From the NCBI GenBank assembly GCA_022565355.1, contig JAIUMU010000001.1, positions 186,001 through 250,000 of the forward strand: 64,000 nt of DNA, read 5' to 3'. Within the stretch, counting starts at the first letter, position 1. Every line of letters begins with the position of its first letter. The notes beneath the pieces are model-generated. The model saw only the letters and a list, made by a program, of their open reading frames with translations, had not been told where the DNA came from and searched no databases. Made by a program: the position numbers and the translations under genes. This DNA comes from Idiomarina sp. (GTDB lineage Bacteria > Pseudomonadota > Gammaproteobacteria > Enterobacterales > Alteromonadaceae). Positions 1 to 10,023 of the stretch are shown here, in pieces.

Positions 1-358
1 CAATGCTTTTTTTATTGCGCGGTAAGTGTATAACTCCATTTGTGGGCTCTGCCATTTCCTATTTGCTACCTTGGTTTTACTGTACTGTTAGAACACTTTG
101 AGTTGTTGATTACATTTTGGTCTAAAATGCTCAATAGTGCAATTGCTACTAGGTTAGGATAAACGCAGGTTTTTAGCGCTATTTGTGCGCTTTGCATAAA
201 GCTATAAGGCAAGATTACGAAATTTAATTGTGATGGAGGTAGATAAAAAAGAGCCGCAATCATGAGATTGCGGCTCTTTTTAACATTCTACAGAATAACG
301 TTTCACAAAGTAGTGTTGCGGGTTTATCTGATGGAATCAGTTTACCCGATAGCAGTGC
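1..358. other. intergenic region without a supported gene
   Basis: This stretch ends in the terminator described separately. A 65-codon minus-strand frame at 66-263 has no recognisable motif and no convincing ribosome binding site. The first 24 bases could be the last codons of a plus-strand gene that ends at the window edge (a frame reading NAFFIAR then stop), but that is too short to support. I see nothing else in it. Confidence 0.5.
246..281. terminator. bidirectional rho-independent terminator
   Basis: A perfect inverted repeat of 16 bp (246-261 with 266-281) has a 4-base loop, A-runs on the left and T-runs on the right. It can therefore stop transcription in both directions. On the minus strand it would end the ygfZ-slyD unit. 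Confidence 0.85.
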
Positions 359-844
359 TTAGTGATCAACGCCGCCTGGACCATGCACATGGCCATGGTC
401 AAGCTCTTCTGCAGTTGCTTCGCGCACATCGATAACCTTAACTTCAAAGCTTAAATCAACGCCCGCAAGTGGGTGATTGCCGTCTACAGTTACTTCAGTA
501 TCAGTAACTTCTACAACCATTACTGATTGCTCACCATGATCGGTAGTTGCACGAAATTGCATGCCAGGGTTTACATCCTGGTCACCAAATAGGTTCCGCG
601 GAACTGTTTGTACTAGACCATCATGGCGCTCACCGTAAGCATCTGCCGCAGTGATATCTGCATTAAGCTCTTCGCCAGCAGTTTTACCTTCTAACACTTT
701 CTCAAGGCCAGGAATTAACATACCACGGCCGAAAATGAAGGCGAGAGGACGCTCTTCAGAAGATTGGTCCAAGGTTACACCTTCACCATTTTTCACGGTG
801 TAGTGGATGGTTACTGCTTTGTCTTGACTGATGGTTTCACTCAT
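359..844 (-). CDS. slyD: FKBP-type peptidyl-prolyl cis-trans isomerase, SlyD type
   Basis: A cytoplasmic prolyl isomerase and chaperone of the SlyD/SlpA group, 161 residues. The FKBP core shows the family elements PLAFIFG, IPGLEKVLEG, AYGE and VDGNHPLAG; the segment between them corresponds to the IF chaperone insert. It ends EELDHGHVHG plus six residues, so it has the start of the SlyD metal-binding tail but lacks the long His/Cys-rich extension of E. coli SlyD (196 residues). The open frame runs further upstream, but ATG 844 begins the conserved part and has a GGAA element just upstream. The start overlaps the ygfZ stop by 8 bases, which suggests translational coupling. Nickel delivery to hydrogenase, known for E. 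coli SlyD, cannot be assumed with so short a tail. Confidence 0.9.
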   Translation of the reverse strand: MSETISQDKAVTIHYTVKNGEGVTLDQSSEERPLAFIFGRGMLIPGLEKVLEGKTAGEELNADITAADAYGERHDGLVQTVPRNLFGDQDVNPGMQFRATTDHGEQSVMVVEVTDTEVTVDGNHPLAGVDLSFEVKVIDVREATAEELDHGHVHGPGGVDH

Positions 845-1781
845 TGATTGATTCCGTTTCGTCTGGTTTTTGGCAGGGGGTGAATTTGCTGTCGTCCTGC
901 CCTTTAATGCGCAATTGAGCAGTAGCTTCGATATCGCTTGGAAGCACCGCCTGAATTGCAATGACATCGCTATCATAACGCACTGCGCTGATAACTGCAC
1001 CTGCGCGGCGCCAATTTTCGCCCAGTTTTACTTCTAACTGGTCTGTTGGCGTCGGCGTAGATTTTGCTACACCGGTAAGCTGAAATAACCGGCGTTTGTT
1101 CATTCCTTTGTAGTGCATTCGCGCTACAGTTTCTTGGCCGATATAGCAGCCTTTCTTAAAACTAATCGCGCCTAGCGTATCTAGATTAAGCATCTGCGGA
1201 ATGAATGTTTCTTGGTGTACATCTTCCATAATAGGCCAATCGTGCTCTATTTGCAGAGCCTGCCAATAGCGCTCATTTTGGATGGGCTCGGGTAAGGCTA
1301 TGTTGTTTGGCTGTACCAGCAAGTATGCGTTTTCTGTAAGTGCAAACACACTGGTTTGCTGTTGGTAGTGATAGGGCTCGTGAATGGTAAAACCAAGTTG
1401 CGTGGCTATAGCAGATTTGGCATTAGCGCCTACCACAACATACGTGCTGAACTGTTCGCTTACATCAGTAAAGTTAACTTGGCTGAACACCGAGAATTTC
1501 TGCAGTTGAGCTAGGCTTTTTGCCAGCGTACTGCGGTTTTGTATGAGTATGAAGCCAGCTTCATTACGCGCGATACGCGACACACTCCAAAGCTTACCCT
1601 TCGCATCGCAGTGACCACAAAGCTGCCAGTTATGCTGGGTGAGTTGCTTTAGATCGCAGGTAAGTTGGCCCTGTAAGAACTGCTCGGCATCGCTACCTGA
1701 TACCTGTATCACCGCCAAACTCTGCACGGCAATGTTCGCAGTGGAAGGCGATGAGGTTAACGTGTTTGGCAATAACGACAC
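837..1781 (-). CDS. ygfZ: folate-binding tRNA-modifying protein YgfZ
   Basis: A member of the YgfZ/GcvT family, 314 residues (E. coli 326). It contains the signature KGCYIGQE with the conserved cysteine at about residue 212. Family members bind tetrahydrofolate and support the repair or activity of iron-sulfur enzymes such as MiaB. The start is GTG at 1781, preceded by AGGAG at good spacing. It is divergent from sdhE-ygfX, an association also found in enterobacteria, and its 3' end overlaps slyD. Confidence 0.93.
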   Translation of the reverse strand: MSLLPNTLTSSPSTANIAVQSLAVIQVSGSDAEQFLQGQLTCDLKQLTQHNWQLCGHCDAKGKLWSVSRIARNEAGFILIQNRSTLAKSLAQLQKFSVFSQVNFTDVSEQFSTYVVVGANAKSAIATQLGFTIHEPYHYQQQTSVFALTENAYLLVQPNNIALPEPIQNERYWQALQIEHDWPIMEDVHQETFIPQMLNLDTLGAISFKKGCYIGQETVARMHYKGMNKRRLFQLTGVAKSTPTPTDQLEVKLGENWRRAGAVISAVRYDSDVIAIQAVLPSDIEATAQLRIKGQDDSKFTPCQKPDETESINE

Positions 1782-1975
1782 AAAGGCTCCTGAGCAATAA
1801 TTTATTTGAATAATTAACAGTGGGGATTCATAGGTAATTTTTCAAGGTTTACGATTAGGGTTCTTAACGAAAAACATCAGCTAGAGCGCTTTTTAATAGA
1901 ATCAATTGGGCGAAGTGGTGCCTTACTGATAAACTATGCTAGCAAACTGCGATAGTTAATAAGAGTGGAGTAGTT

Positions 1976-2248
1976 ATGAGTTTTCCAAGGCAATCAGAAG
2001 AAGCGTTAAAAGATAAACGAAGAATGCGTTGGGCTTGTCGGCGCGGAATGTTGGAATTAGATGTGCTATTTGCGCCCTTCGTGGAAGACGCATATGACGA
2101 TTTGAATGATCACCAACAAGCGGTATTCAGACGTTTACTAACCTGCGATGACCCTGATTTATTTGCCTGGTTTATGGGCCATGAAAAATGCGCAGATGCA
2201 GAACTTGCAGAAATGGTTGCATTAATGCTGCGACGGGTAAAAGTGTAA
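1976..2248 (+). CDS. sdhE: FAD assembly factor SdhE
   Basis: A small cytoplasmic protein of 90 residues carrying the RGMLELD motif (residues 23-29; the family motif is RGxxE). SdhE promotes covalent flavinylation of succinate dehydrogenase SdhA and fumarate reductase. It was formerly annotated as antitoxin CptB or YgfY. ATG 1976 has a GGAG element about 6 bases upstream. The gene is followed by ygfX, its usual partner, and is divergent from ygfZ. Confidence 0.95.
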   Translation: MSFPRQSEEALKDKRRMRWACRRGMLELDVLFAPFVEDAYDDLNDHQQAVFRRLLTCDDPDLFAWFMGHEKCADAELAEMVALMLRRVKV

Positions 2249-2306
2249 CGGTTATATTCTAAACAGGGCCTTGGTTTTACCAGGTTCTGCTTGCATGAGG
2301 CTATGG

Positions 2307-2726
2307 ATGGCCACCTATTTGTTTAAATTCCGTGTATCGGCAATTGGCCAGCAGCTGCTTAACGCCGGCTATCTAGCTTGCAGTTTACTTGCGGTTCTCA
2401 GTGTATTGGTTGATCTCTTAATCCTTTTAAGTGCGGTAACGCTATGGTGGGTATTACGCCAGCTAGAAAAACGCACACCTGCAGAAGATTTCAGCTGTAA
2501 TGAAGTGGGTGAGGGCAGTTACCAAGGTGATGAGCTTGCCATACAGGCCGGAGTAATTCTTACGCCTTGGCTAATGATCTTGCAGTTGCAGCGAATCGCT
2601 AAATTGGCCCCATATTCTTTTCGTACTGCCTACATCCGGCAAACTATTTTCGTAGATCAAGTGAGCGCCCAAGATTGGGCGCGTTTGCAACGTATTGGCT
2701 TAACCTTGAATGCTCGGCGGCACTAA
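2307..2726 (+). CDS. ygfX: small inner-membrane protein YgfX (CptA family)
   Basis: A protein of 139 residues with two closely spaced hydrophobic segments in the first 60 residues, then a soluble tail. It has the family pattern of an early RVS, a central PWLMILQL and a late [11 protein letters not shown] chose ATG 2307 because GAGG lies 6 bases upstream and it places RVS at residues 9-11, as in E. coli YgfX. TTG 2271 and ATG 2295 are possible alternatives. Its partner sdhE is directly upstream. The CptA toxin role proposed in E. coli is disputed, so I give only the family name. The 3' end overlaps the convergent nadB by 4 bases. Confidence 0.75.
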   Translation: MATYLFKFRVSAIGQQLLNAGYLACSLLAVLSVLVDLLILLSAVTLWWVLRQLEKRTPAEDFSCNEVGEGSYQGDELAIQAGVILTPWLMILQLQRIAKLAPYSFRTAYIRQTIFVDQVSAQDWARLQRIGLTLNARRH

Positions 2727-4333
2727 TTTTTTGGGGCTGGCGTTAGAATAGTTGGCCCTGAATTAGGCAGGAGATCTGGATAATCCAACGTATAGTGTAA
2801 GCCACGGCTTTCTTTTCTAAGCATCGCACTCTCGATAATCAATTGGGCTACTTGCGCAAGATTCCGTAGCTCTAATAAATTATTCGTTACCCGGAAGTTT
2901 GCGTAGTAATCATGAATTTCCTGTTGTAGCAACTCAACTCTTCGTAGAGCGCGCTCTAGCCGTTTGGTAGTGCGAACAATACCAACGTAATCCCACATAA
3001 ATAAACGGAGCTCATGCCAGTTATGCTGAATAATTACTTCTTCATCGGAATCGGCTACTTGGCTTTCATCCCAAGGTCGAATATCAGTAACTAATTGCGT
3101 ATTCGCCATTTTTGTCGTGATATCTGCGGCTGCAGCGCGGGCAAACACAACACATTCAAGCAACGAGTTGCTGGCCATACGGTTAGCGCCATGCAGGCCG
3201 GTGTACGCCACTTCGCCAATCGCATACAGATTCGCGACATCAGTAGCAGCATTTTCATTAGTAACAACGCCACCACAGGTGTAATGGGCAGCTGGTACAA
3301 TTGGCATGGCTTCTTTGGTGATATCGATACCCAAGCTTAAGCACTTTTCATAGATGGTAGGAAAGTGCTGCATGATAAATGCAGCTGGCTTATGGGATAT
3401 ATCTAAGAACATACAATCTGCGCCCAAGCGCTTCATTTCATAATCGATTGCACGGGCCACTACATCTCGTGGGGCAAGTTCTGCACGCTCATGGAAATCG
3501 GGCATAAAGCGGCTGCCATCCGGCCGTTTCAATAGAGCACCTTCACCGCGCAACGCTTCAGTAATGAGAAAGTTGCGGGCGTTGGGATGAAATAAGCAGG
3601 TAGGATGGAACTGATTAAATTCCATATTTCCTACCCGGCAACCCGCGCGCCAGGCCATCGCGATACCATCGCCGCTGGCGATGTCCGGGTTCGATGTGTA
3701 TTGATATACTTTACTCGCACCACCGGTGCACAAAGCGGTAAATTTCGCAGCTACGGTAATTACCTTCTCTTCACTGCGGCTCCACACATATGCACCCACG
3801 CAACGTGGGCCATTGGCATCATATTCGTTTACCAGATCAACAGCATTACAGTGTTCTAATACCTGAATACTCGGGTGGGAAAGGGCTTGGCTGGTTAGTG
3901 TGCTTTGTACCGCTCTACCGGTGGCATCAGCAGCATGCAGGATGCGCCGATGGCTGTGGCCGCCTTCGCGGGTTAAATGGTAGCGAGGTTCACCATTGTG
4001 ATCGGCTTCGCGATCAAAATCGACGCCAAGCTCTATCAACCAATTCAAACTTTCTTTGGCTCGCTCAGCGGTGTAACGAACAATATTACTATCGCAAATA
4101 CCACCGCCAGCAATTAGAGTGTCATTGATGTGTGATTCAATACTGTCGTTTTCATCGAATACGGCGGCGATGCCACCCTGTGCATAATAAGTAGAACCTT
4201 CAGCTAGCGGACCTTTACTTAAAACCACTACCTGATATTCTTTGGCAAGTTGTAGAGCGAGTGATAAACCGGCGGCACCGCTCCCAATAATAAGTATATC
4301 GCATGCAATCGTGGCGCTTGAAGTCATGATCAT
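2723..4333 (-). CDS. nadB: L-aspartate oxidase
   Basis: A flavoprotein of 536 residues that oxidises L-aspartate to iminoaspartate, the first step of de novo NAD synthesis. It has an N-terminal FAD-binding motif GSGAAGLSL (about residues 17-25), the succinate dehydrogenase/fumarate reductase-type active-site segments [15 protein letters not shown] and [11 protein letters not shown], and the C-terminal [12 protein letters not shown]. Two ATGs lie close together (4333 and 4327) and neither has a strong ribosome binding site. The gene is divergent from rpoE, the order also found in E. coli. Confidence 0.97.
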   Translation of the reverse strand: MIMTSSATIACDILIIGSGAAGLSLALQLAKEYQVVVLSKGPLAEGSTYYAQGGIAAVFDENDSIESHINDTLIAGGGICDSNIVRYTAERAKESLNWLIELGVDFDREADHNGEPRYHLTREGGHSHRRILHAADATGRAVQSTLTSQALSHPSIQVLEHCNAVDLVNEYDANGPRCVGAYVWSRSEEKVITVAAKFTALCTGGASKVYQYTSNPDIASGDGIAMAWRAGCRVGNMEFNQFHPTCLFHPNARNFLITEALRGEGALLKRPDGSRFMPDFHERAELAPRDVVARAIDYEMKRLGADCMFLDISHKPAAFIMQHFPTIYEKCLSLGIDITKEAMPIVPAAHYTCGGVVTNENAATDVANLYAIGEVAYTGLHGANRMASNSLLECVVFARAAAADITTKMANTQLVTDIRPWDESQVADSDEEVIIQHNWHELRLFMWDYVGIVRTTKRLERALRRVELLQQEIHDYYANFRVTNNLLELRNLAQVAQLIIESAMLRKESRGLHYTLDYPDLLPNSGPTILTPAPKN

Positions 4334-4387
4334 TTATCGTAGTTAAAAGTTATTTTTGAATTTTACCTTTGTTCCGATTATTTTTCC

Positions 4388-4414
4388 GAACTTTTTACAC
4401 AAAGCTGGGTCTAG
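4388..4414 (+). promoter_or_regulatory. rpoE: sigma-E-type promoter of rpoE
   Basis: GAACTT at 4388-4393 is followed after exactly 16 bases by TCTAG at 4410-4414. This fits the extracytoplasmic sigma-E consensus (GAACTT, 16-17 bases, TCTGA). It lies about 70 bases upstream of the rpoE start, as expected for autoregulation of the operon. Confidence 0.75.
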
Positions 4415-4483
4415 TAAGTAGATGATGATACGAGCCCAGATGAAAATACGTGGCAACAAGGGTTGATAAGAGAGTGGGCTCGA

Positions 4484-5065
4484 ATGAGCGAACAAGAAAT
4501 TGATCAACAGCTGGTAGAGCGAGTGCAGCAGGGTGATCAACGGGCTTTTGATGTTTTGGTAAAGAAATACCAGCATAAAATCATGAGCTTAGTGTCACGG
4601 TATGTGAAGCACCCCGGTGATGTTCCGGATGTAGCGCAAGAAGCGTTTATTAAAGCGTATCGAGCATTACCGAACTTTCGTGGTGAAAGTGCGTTCTATA
4701 CATGGCTATATAGAATTGCTGTAAATACAGCAAAAAATTATTTAGTGGCGAAAGGGCGCAAGCCCCCAGCTTCTGATGTAGATGTAGAAGATGCTGAGTT
4801 TTTAGATGCAGGACATGGTTTGCGTGATATCGCCTCTCCGGAGCGTATGTTGTTATCCGAGGAACTGAAGCGAACTGTGATGGATACCATTGCCGCATTG
4901 CCAGACGATTTGAAACAAGCAATTACATTGCGTGAATTAGATGGTTTAGGTTATGAGGAAATAGCAATCACAATGGATTGTCCAATAGGTACGGTAAGAT
5001 CAAGGATATTTCGGGCACGGGAAGCAATAGATAAAGCAATACAACCTTTGCTCGATGACAATTAA
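4484..5065 (+). CDS. rpoE: RNA polymerase sigma-E factor
   Basis: An ECF sigma factor of 193 residues that directs the envelope-stress response. Region 2 (DVPDVAQEAFIKAYRAL and AFYTWLYRIAVNTAKNYL) and region 4 (ITLRELDGLGYEEIA, then DCPIGTVRSRIFRAREAI) are nearly the same as in E. coli RpoE. ATG 4484 gives the conserved MSEQ start; an upstream TTG at 4463 is less likely. The gene leads the operon rpoE-rseA-rseB-rseC and carries its own sigma-E-type promoter. Confidence 0.98.
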   Translation: MSEQEIDQQLVERVQQGDQRAFDVLVKKYQHKIMSLVSRYVKHPGDVPDVAQEAFIKAYRALPNFRGESAFYTWLYRIAVNTAKNYLVAKGRKPPASDVDVEDAEFLDAGHGLRDIASPERMLLSEELKRTVMDTIAALPDDLKQAITLRELDGLGYEEIAITMDCPIGTVRSRIFRAREAIDKAIQPLLDDN

Positions 5066-5080
5066 GGCAACTGAGGATAC

Positions 5081-5707
5081 ATGCGAATGACGATACACCA
5101 GAGAGAAAAACTATCAGCACTGCTCGATGGCCATATTGAAGGCAACGAGATAGTGATGGAGCTGGTGGACAATGCAACTGAGCGCGAACGTTGGTTTCGT
5201 TACCAGCTGGCGGGCGCAGTAATGCGCGGCGAAGCAACTACGCAACAGCCGTTTGATATTTCTGCGCAAGTTGCAGCACAAGTAGCTAGTGAAGCAGTTT
5301 ACTCGCAATCCGGCTCAGCAGCACAGCAACAATCCGTGTGGTTACGTGTACAACGTTGGCTACAGAATGGTTGGGTGCGCCCGGCTGCGAATGTTGCGGT
5401 TGCCGCAGGTGTAGCAATTGTGGCCATTGTTGGGGTGCAAAACTTCCAGCGAGTAGATGATGGTACGGTAGTAAACAACCCAGTTGCCGCCTCTGCCTCG
5501 AGCTCGTTACAAGGGTTTGAAACCATGCCACTAGGTGGGGTGATTAATCCGGTGAGTTTTAATACCGTACATCCACAAGCAGAAGTTCAAGATAGCGATC
5601 AAGAACGCCGCTTATTACAATCATTCTTTGTTGATCACCATCAGCAGCAACAGTTAAGTGATCAAGAAAGTGTAGAGAATGAAGATCCAGTAAAGGAAAT
5701 TGATTAA
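5081..5707 (+). CDS. rseA: anti-sigma-E factor RseA
   Basis: A single-pass inner-membrane protein of 208 residues. The N-terminal cytoplasmic domain (about 1-85, with KLSALLDG and WFRYQLAGAVMRGE) binds and inhibits sigma-E. A transmembrane segment lies near residues 102-120 (AANVAVAAGVAIVAIVGV), followed by a periplasmic domain that RseB binds. In the family, stress triggers DegS then RseP cleavage and frees sigma-E. ATG 5081 has GAGG upstream; a second ATG lies two codons later. It is 15 bases after rpoE and 5 before rseB. Confidence 0.95.
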   Translation: MRMTIHQREKLSALLDGHIEGNEIVMELVDNATERERWFRYQLAGAVMRGEATTQQPFDISAQVAAQVASEAVYSQSGSAAQQQSVWLRVQRWLQNGWVRPAANVAVAAGVAIVAIVGVQNFQRVDDGTVVNNPVAASASSSLQGFETMPLGGVINPVSFNTVHPQAEVQDSDQERRLLQSFFVDHHQQQQLSDQESVENEDPVKEID

Positions 5708-5712
5708 ACACT

Positions 5713-6747
5713 ATGTACGGCCAAAGGTTTTTGCTGGCGAGCGCGGTAATCGCCAGCATGCTAGCAAGTTCTTCCGCTTTTGCTTCTGCACAGCCGCTGG
5801 CCTCAGCAAACTTCGCGTCTGCCTCAGCTAATTTCACTCTTTCTTCTGTTGCTAATGACGAACAGCGCGCCCTAGTTGAGGGTGAGCGTTGGTTCGATTT
5901 TATGCAAGAGGCGTTGAATAACTACAATTTCAGCGCTTCGTTAGTGCATGTGCAGGGGCAACGGGTGGAGCTATTTCGCTGGTTACGTGGCAGCACTGAG
6001 GAAAACGAATCACTAGAGTTGTTGCGCAGTTTAAATGGCCCAGAAGTGCAAATTGTGCGCCGCAACCAACATGTTTCCTACTTTCATTCTATGGCTACAC
6101 CCTATAGCCTGCGTTCAAATTCAATGTTTGGGCCAATTCCAACCGCATTATTTAATGAGTTTTCAGCAATTTCCGCAAGTTACTATGCGGTGCCCATGGG
6201 CGGCGCACGAGTGCTAGAACGGCCAACCATTCATTTGCGGTTACTTCCCCATGAACAAGATCGATTTGGCTATTCGCTTTGGATTGATAGAGAATCGGGC
6301 TTGCCACTACGCATTGCTACGGTAACCTTGGAAGGTGAAGTGCTGGAGCAAGTGCAGGTTACCTCACTAGAAGTGAGTACCGAACCGCATCCCGATTTAG
6401 AGCAGATTTTGGAGTTGAATCCGCCTCCAGTTGTTACTGATAACCAGGCGCAAACGCAGCTCGTACATAATTGGCAGATTAATTCGCTGCCAACAGGCTT
6501 TACCCAAATCCGTGCCAATCATCACCGATTACCGATTACCGGTATTGCGGCAGATTACTATTTGTATACCGATGGTATTACGCGCGTTTCTGTATATGTA
6601 ACGGAAGACCCGCGCACCAACACCAACTTGCGCTACGATGGCTTAGAATCCCTGTACACCCACGCTTATCGTGATTATAGCGTTACCGTAGTAGGGCGTT
6701 TGCCAATGGCAACATTGCAACGCATTGCCATGTCGGTGCGTAGATGA
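5713..6747 (+). CDS. rseB: sigma-E regulatory protein RseB (MucB family)
   Basis: A periplasmic protein of 344 residues that binds RseA and shields it from DegS until it senses mislocalised lipoprotein or LPS signals. The N-terminus is a Sec signal peptide (about 1-26), followed by an Ala/Ser-rich stretch, a LolA-like large domain (MQEALNNYNF to about 215) and a smaller C-terminal domain (WQINSLPTGF onward, ending VVGRLPMATLQRIA). No clear ribosome binding site is visible, so translation probably couples to rseA 5 bases upstream. The 3' end overlaps rseC by 4 bases. Confidence 0.95.
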   Translation: MYGQRFLLASAVIASMLASSSAFASAQPLASANFASASANFTLSSVANDEQRALVEGERWFDFMQEALNNYNFSASLVHVQGQRVELFRWLRGSTEENESLELLRSLNGPEVQIVRRNQHVSYFHSMATPYSLRSNSMFGPIPTALFNEFSAISASYYAVPMGGARVLERPTIHLRLLPHEQDRFGYSLWIDRESGLPLRIATVTLEGEVLEQVQVTSLEVSTEPHPDLEQILELNPPPVVTDNQAQTQLVHNWQINSLPTGFTQIRANHHRLPITGIAADYYLYTDGITRVSVYVTEDPRTNTNLRYDGLESLYTHAYRDYSVTVVGRLPMATLQRIAMSVRR

Positions 6748-7187
6748 TTCGAGAAATTGGCGAAGTTACCGCAGTAAACGAAAATTGGGTAACCATCACT
6801 ACCCAATTACAGCAAGGTTGTGGTGGTTGTAAGCAGCAAAATCATTGCGGTGCTGGCATTCTAAGCAAAGCATTACCAAATCGGCGTGGTGAAGTAGAAA
6901 TTTGGCTGGCGAATCCGCCAGCCTTAGGCAGTAACGTAGAGCTCTGGTTACCAGAGAAAGCGATGCTGAAATTTTCGGTATTACTCTATTTATTGCCAAT
7001 TTTAAGTTTATTAGTAGGCGCATTTTTGGGCCAACGTATTTTCCCAACTAATGAAGGTTTTGTGATATTGCTCGCATTTGCTAGTTTTGGGTTGAGTTTT
7101 TATGGCTTAAAACGTTGGTTACAGCGCCGAGATTTGCAGGTTCGTGAATTAATGCAGATTAATATCCTCCCTTCGAACCAACCTTGA
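6744..7187 (+). CDS. rseC: SoxR-reducing/sigma-E regulatory membrane protein RseC
   Basis: An inner-membrane protein of 147 residues. The N-terminal domain carries the cysteine cluster CGGCKQQNHCG, expected to be redox-active or metal-binding. Two membrane segments follow (about 73-93 and 103-123). RseC is the fourth gene of the sigma-E operon in many gammaproteobacteria and is related to RsxC-type SoxR reduction factors. Its start overlaps the rseB stop (ATGA). Confidence 0.93.
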   Translation: MIREIGEVTAVNENWVTITTQLQQGCGGCKQQNHCGAGILSKALPNRRGEVEIWLANPPALGSNVELWLPEKAMLKFSVLLYLLPILSLLVGAFLGQRIFPTNEGFVILLAFASFGLSFYGLKRWLQRRDLQVRELMQINILPSNQP

Positions 7188-7216
7188 TTGTTTATCTGCG
7201 CCAAAGACAGTAAAAT
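7188..7216 (+). promoter_or_regulatory. lepA: possible sigma-70 promoter of lepA-lepB
   Basis: TTGTTT (7188-7193) and TAAAAT (7211-7216) are separated by 17 bases, just after the rseC stop. This would let lepA and the genes after it be transcribed independently of the sigma-E operon. It was found by eye only. Confidence 0.35.
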
Positions 7217-7279
7217 TCGCCCCATTAAATACGGTGAGGAATTACGGCGTTTTGCCGGCTAACCGGATATGAGGTGTAC

Positions 7280-9097
7280 ATGAGCCAAACTGGCATTGCT
7301 AAAAAGAATATTCGTAACTTCTCTGTGATCGCGCATATCGATCATGGTAAATCAACGCTTTCAGATCGTTTAATTCAAACCTGTGGTGGTTTAGCCCAGC
7401 GGGAAATGTCTGAGCAGGTGCTAGATTCCATGGATATCGAGCGTGAGCGCGGTATTACCATTAAAGCGCAAAGCGTAACCTTGTATTACGATGCGAACGA
7501 TGGTGAACGTTATCAGCTGAACTTCATTGATACCCCAGGCCACGTGGATTTCTCCTATGAAGTATCGCGCAGCCTTGCAGGTTGTGAAGGTGCCTTGTTA
7601 GTAGTGGATGCTGCCCAGGGCGTAGAAGCGCAAACTTTGGCGAACTGCTACACCGCAATCGATATGGATTTAGAAGTTGTTCCAGTACTGAATAAAATTG
7701 ATTTACCTTCTGCAGAGCCGGAGCGAGTGGCGCAAGAAATTGAAGATATCGTGGGCATTCAAGCCCATGATGCAGTGCGTTGTTCAGCGAAAACGGGTGT
7801 GGGCATCGATGAAGTACTCGAGCGCATTGTATTGCAAATACCTTCACCAGAAGGGGATGCAGACGATGAAGCGCCGTTACAAGCGTTGATTATTGATTCG
7901 TGGTTCGATAACTACCAAGGTGTTGTTTCGCTTGTGCGAATCAAGAAAGGTGTGTTGCGCGCTGGCGAAAAAATGAAAGTGATGTCTACGGGTCATGATC
8001 ATATCGTTGATAAAGTGGGTATCTTTACCCCGAAGCAAACAGAAACCGGTATTCTCCGTGCAGGTGAAGTAGGGTACGTAATTGCAGGGATTAAGGAAAT
8101 CCACGGCGCGCCCGTTGGTGATACCTTAACCCATGCCAAACGCCCAGCCGATAAAATGCTGCCTGGTTTTAAAAAGGTTCAGCCGCAAGTATATGCAGGT
8201 ATGTTCCCAATTAGCTCTGATGATTACGAGAACTTCCGCGATGCACTCGATAAGTTAAGCTTGAACGATGCGTCGTTGTTCTTCGAACCAGAAAACTCGG
8301 GTGCGCTAGGGTTTGGTTTCCGTTGCGGCTTCCTAGGAATGCTGCACATGGAGATTGTACAAGAGCGGCTAGAGCGTGAATATGATATCGATTTGATTAC
8401 CACCGCGCCAACGGTTGTTTACAAAGTGGAAACAACCAAGGGTGAAATCAAAATGGTAGATAACCCAGCATATCTGCCGCCGGTAAATGATATTAAAGCG
8501 ATTTATGAGCCTATCGTAGAAGCGAACATATTAGTGCCGCAAGAGCATGTGGGTAACGTAATTACGTTATGCGTAGAGCGCCGCGGTATGCAAACGAATA
8601 TGGTGTATCACGGCAATCAAGTGGCCCTCACCTACGAATTGCCGATGGCAGAAGTGGTAATGGATTTCTTTGACCGCTTGAAATCAACCAGCCGTGGTTA
8701 CGCATCGCTTGATTATCAGTTCAAGCGCTTCGAAGAATCGGATATGGTACGAGTAGATATCCTTATTAATGCCGAGCGCGTAGATGCGTTAGCCATGATT
8801 CTACATCGCAGCCAAGCACAATATCGTGGCCGTGATGTGGTAGATAAAATGCGCGAGCTGATTCCGCGGCAGATGTTTGATATCGCGATTCAAGCAACCA
8901 TTGGCAATCATGTTATTGCCCGTAGCACGGTAAAACAACTGCGTAAAAACGTAACGGCGAAATGTTACGGTGGCGATGTGAGCCGGAAGAAGAAACTACT
9001 GCAGAAACAGAAAGAAGGTAAGAAGCGCATGAAGCAATTGGGGAACGTGGAAGTTCCTCAAGAGGCGTTCTTAGCGGTATTGAAAACCGGTAAGTAA
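7280..9097 (+). CDS. lepA: elongation factor 4 (LepA)
   Basis: A ribosome-associated GTPase of 605 residues. It shows the EF-G-like G domain (AHIDHGKST at about 18-26, [14 protein letters not shown]), domains II, III and V, and the LepA-specific C-terminal domain ([15 protein letters not shown]). It acts on stalled or initiating ribosomes. The frame opens at GTG 7274, but ATG 7280 has GAGGTG immediately upstream and gives the usual start. lepB follows after 32 bases, the classical lepA-lepB operon. Confidence 0.97.
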   Translation: MSQTGIAKKNIRNFSVIAHIDHGKSTLSDRLIQTCGGLAQREMSEQVLDSMDIERERGITIKAQSVTLYYDANDGERYQLNFIDTPGHVDFSYEVSRSLAGCEGALLVVDAAQGVEAQTLANCYTAIDMDLEVVPVLNKIDLPSAEPERVAQEIEDIVGIQAHDAVRCSAKTGVGIDEVLERIVLQIPSPEGDADDEAPLQALIIDSWFDNYQGVVSLVRIKKGVLRAGEKMKVMSTGHDHIVDKVGIFTPKQTETGILRAGEVGYVIAGIKEIHGAPVGDTLTHAKRPADKMLPGFKKVQPQVYAGMFPISSDDYENFRDALDKLSLNDASLFFEPENSGALGFGFRCGFLGMLHMEIVQERLEREYDIDLITTAPTVVYKVETTKGEIKMVDNPAYLPPVNDIKAIYEPIVEANILVPQEHVGNVITLCVERRGMQTNMVYHGNQVALTYELPMAEVVMDFFDRLKSTSRGYASLDYQFKRFEESDMVRVDILINAERVDALAMILHRSQAQYRGRDVVDKMRELIPRQMFDIAIQATIGNHVIARSTVKQLRKNVTAKCYGGDVSRKKKLLQKQKEGKKRMKQLGNVEVPQEAFLAVLKTGK

Positions 9098-9129
9098 TGC
9101 ACCTTTACAGTTAACCAGGAACGTTTTGC

Positions 9130-10023
9130 ATGAATACATATTATTTTTCGCTATTGCTTGTAATCGGTACCTTTGTAACCGGGATTATATGGGCAATCGA
9201 CCATTTTGTTTGGAAGCCAAAGCGAGATGAGAAGATTCGTGCAGCAGAGGCGCAAGCTGGTGTAGCGTTGGAGCCTGAACAAGCAGACCAAATTGCACCG
9301 CAATCTGGCTTGGCGGATTTTGCTCAAGCTGCGTTTCCGGTGCTGTTTGTTATTTTGATTTTGCGCTCGTTTATTTATGAACCGTTCCGAATTCCTTCCG
9401 GCTCGATGTTACCAACGCTACTGGTAGGTGATTTTATTCTGGTAGAGAAATTCCGCTATGGATTACGTGAGCCGGTATCACGAAAGGAGTTTTTGCGCAC
9501 TGGCCGGCCTGATCGTGGGGATATTGCGGTATTTAAATATCCCGTTGAGCCAGATCTTGATTACATTAAGCGAGTGATTGGTTTGCCGGGTGATCGGATT
9601 ACGTATCAAGACAAAACATTTTTCATTCAACCGGGCTGTTTAGCCGATTGCGCCGATGTAGAACCGATAGAGTTAACCCGTGATCTGCAAGCGGTTGGCG
9701 AGTACCAACAACAGCGCATGCCGTTGCACCGTTACCATGAACAGTACAATGAATTGGAATACAATGTTTTAGTGAACCCGCGGGTGAATTCCACGAATAA
9801 TACGATGGTGTGGGATGTGCCAGCGGAGCACTACTTCTTTATCGGCGATAATCGTGATAATTCAGTGGATAGCCGCTATTGGGGCTTTGTACACGAAGAT
9901 TTGTTAGTGGGGCGTGCCGTATTTGTTTGGTTAAGCCTCGAGTTTGAGCGTGATGTGAACAGTTGGTTACCGAACTGGGTACCTAGCAAAATCCGCTTTA
10001 ACCGTTTAGGGAGAATTAAGTGA
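9130..10023 (+). CDS. lepB: signal peptidase I
   Basis: An inner-membrane serine protease of 297 residues that removes Sec and Tat signal peptides on the periplasmic side. It has two N-terminal membrane segments (about 4-23 and 66-82), the catalytic serine at about 92 in PSGSMLPTL, the general-base lysine at about 147 in [12 protein letters not shown], and box [15 protein letters not shown]. The length is close to the 324 of E. coli. The stop overlaps the rnc GTG start. Confidence 0.97.
   Translation: MNTYYFSLLLVIGTFVTGIIWAIDHFVWKPKRDEKIRAAEAQAGVALEPEQADQIAPQSGLADFAQAAFPVLFVILILRSFIYEPFRIPSGSMLPTLLVGDFILVEKFRYGLREPVSRKEFLRTGRPDRGDIAVFKYPVEPDLDYIKRVIGLPGDRITYQDKTFFIQPGCLADCADVEPIELTRDLQAVGEYQQQRMPLHRYHEQYNELEYNVLVNPRVNSTNNTMVWDVPAEHYFFIGDNRDNSVDSRYWGFVHEDLLVGRAVFVWLSLEFERDVNSWLPNWVPSKIRFNRLGRIK

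Noticed and set aside
66..263. 65-codon minus-strand frame at the left end
   Set aside because: No motif, no good ribosome binding site, and it runs into the terminator region; looks like chance.
1976..2726. CptBA toxin-antitoxin pair
   Set aside because: These genes are better described as sdhE and ygfX; SdhE is a flavinylation factor and the toxin role is disputed.
3605..4128. Plus-strand frames of 84 and 112 codons opposite nadB
   Set aside because: Shadows of a strongly conserved gene on the other strand; sequence without family features.
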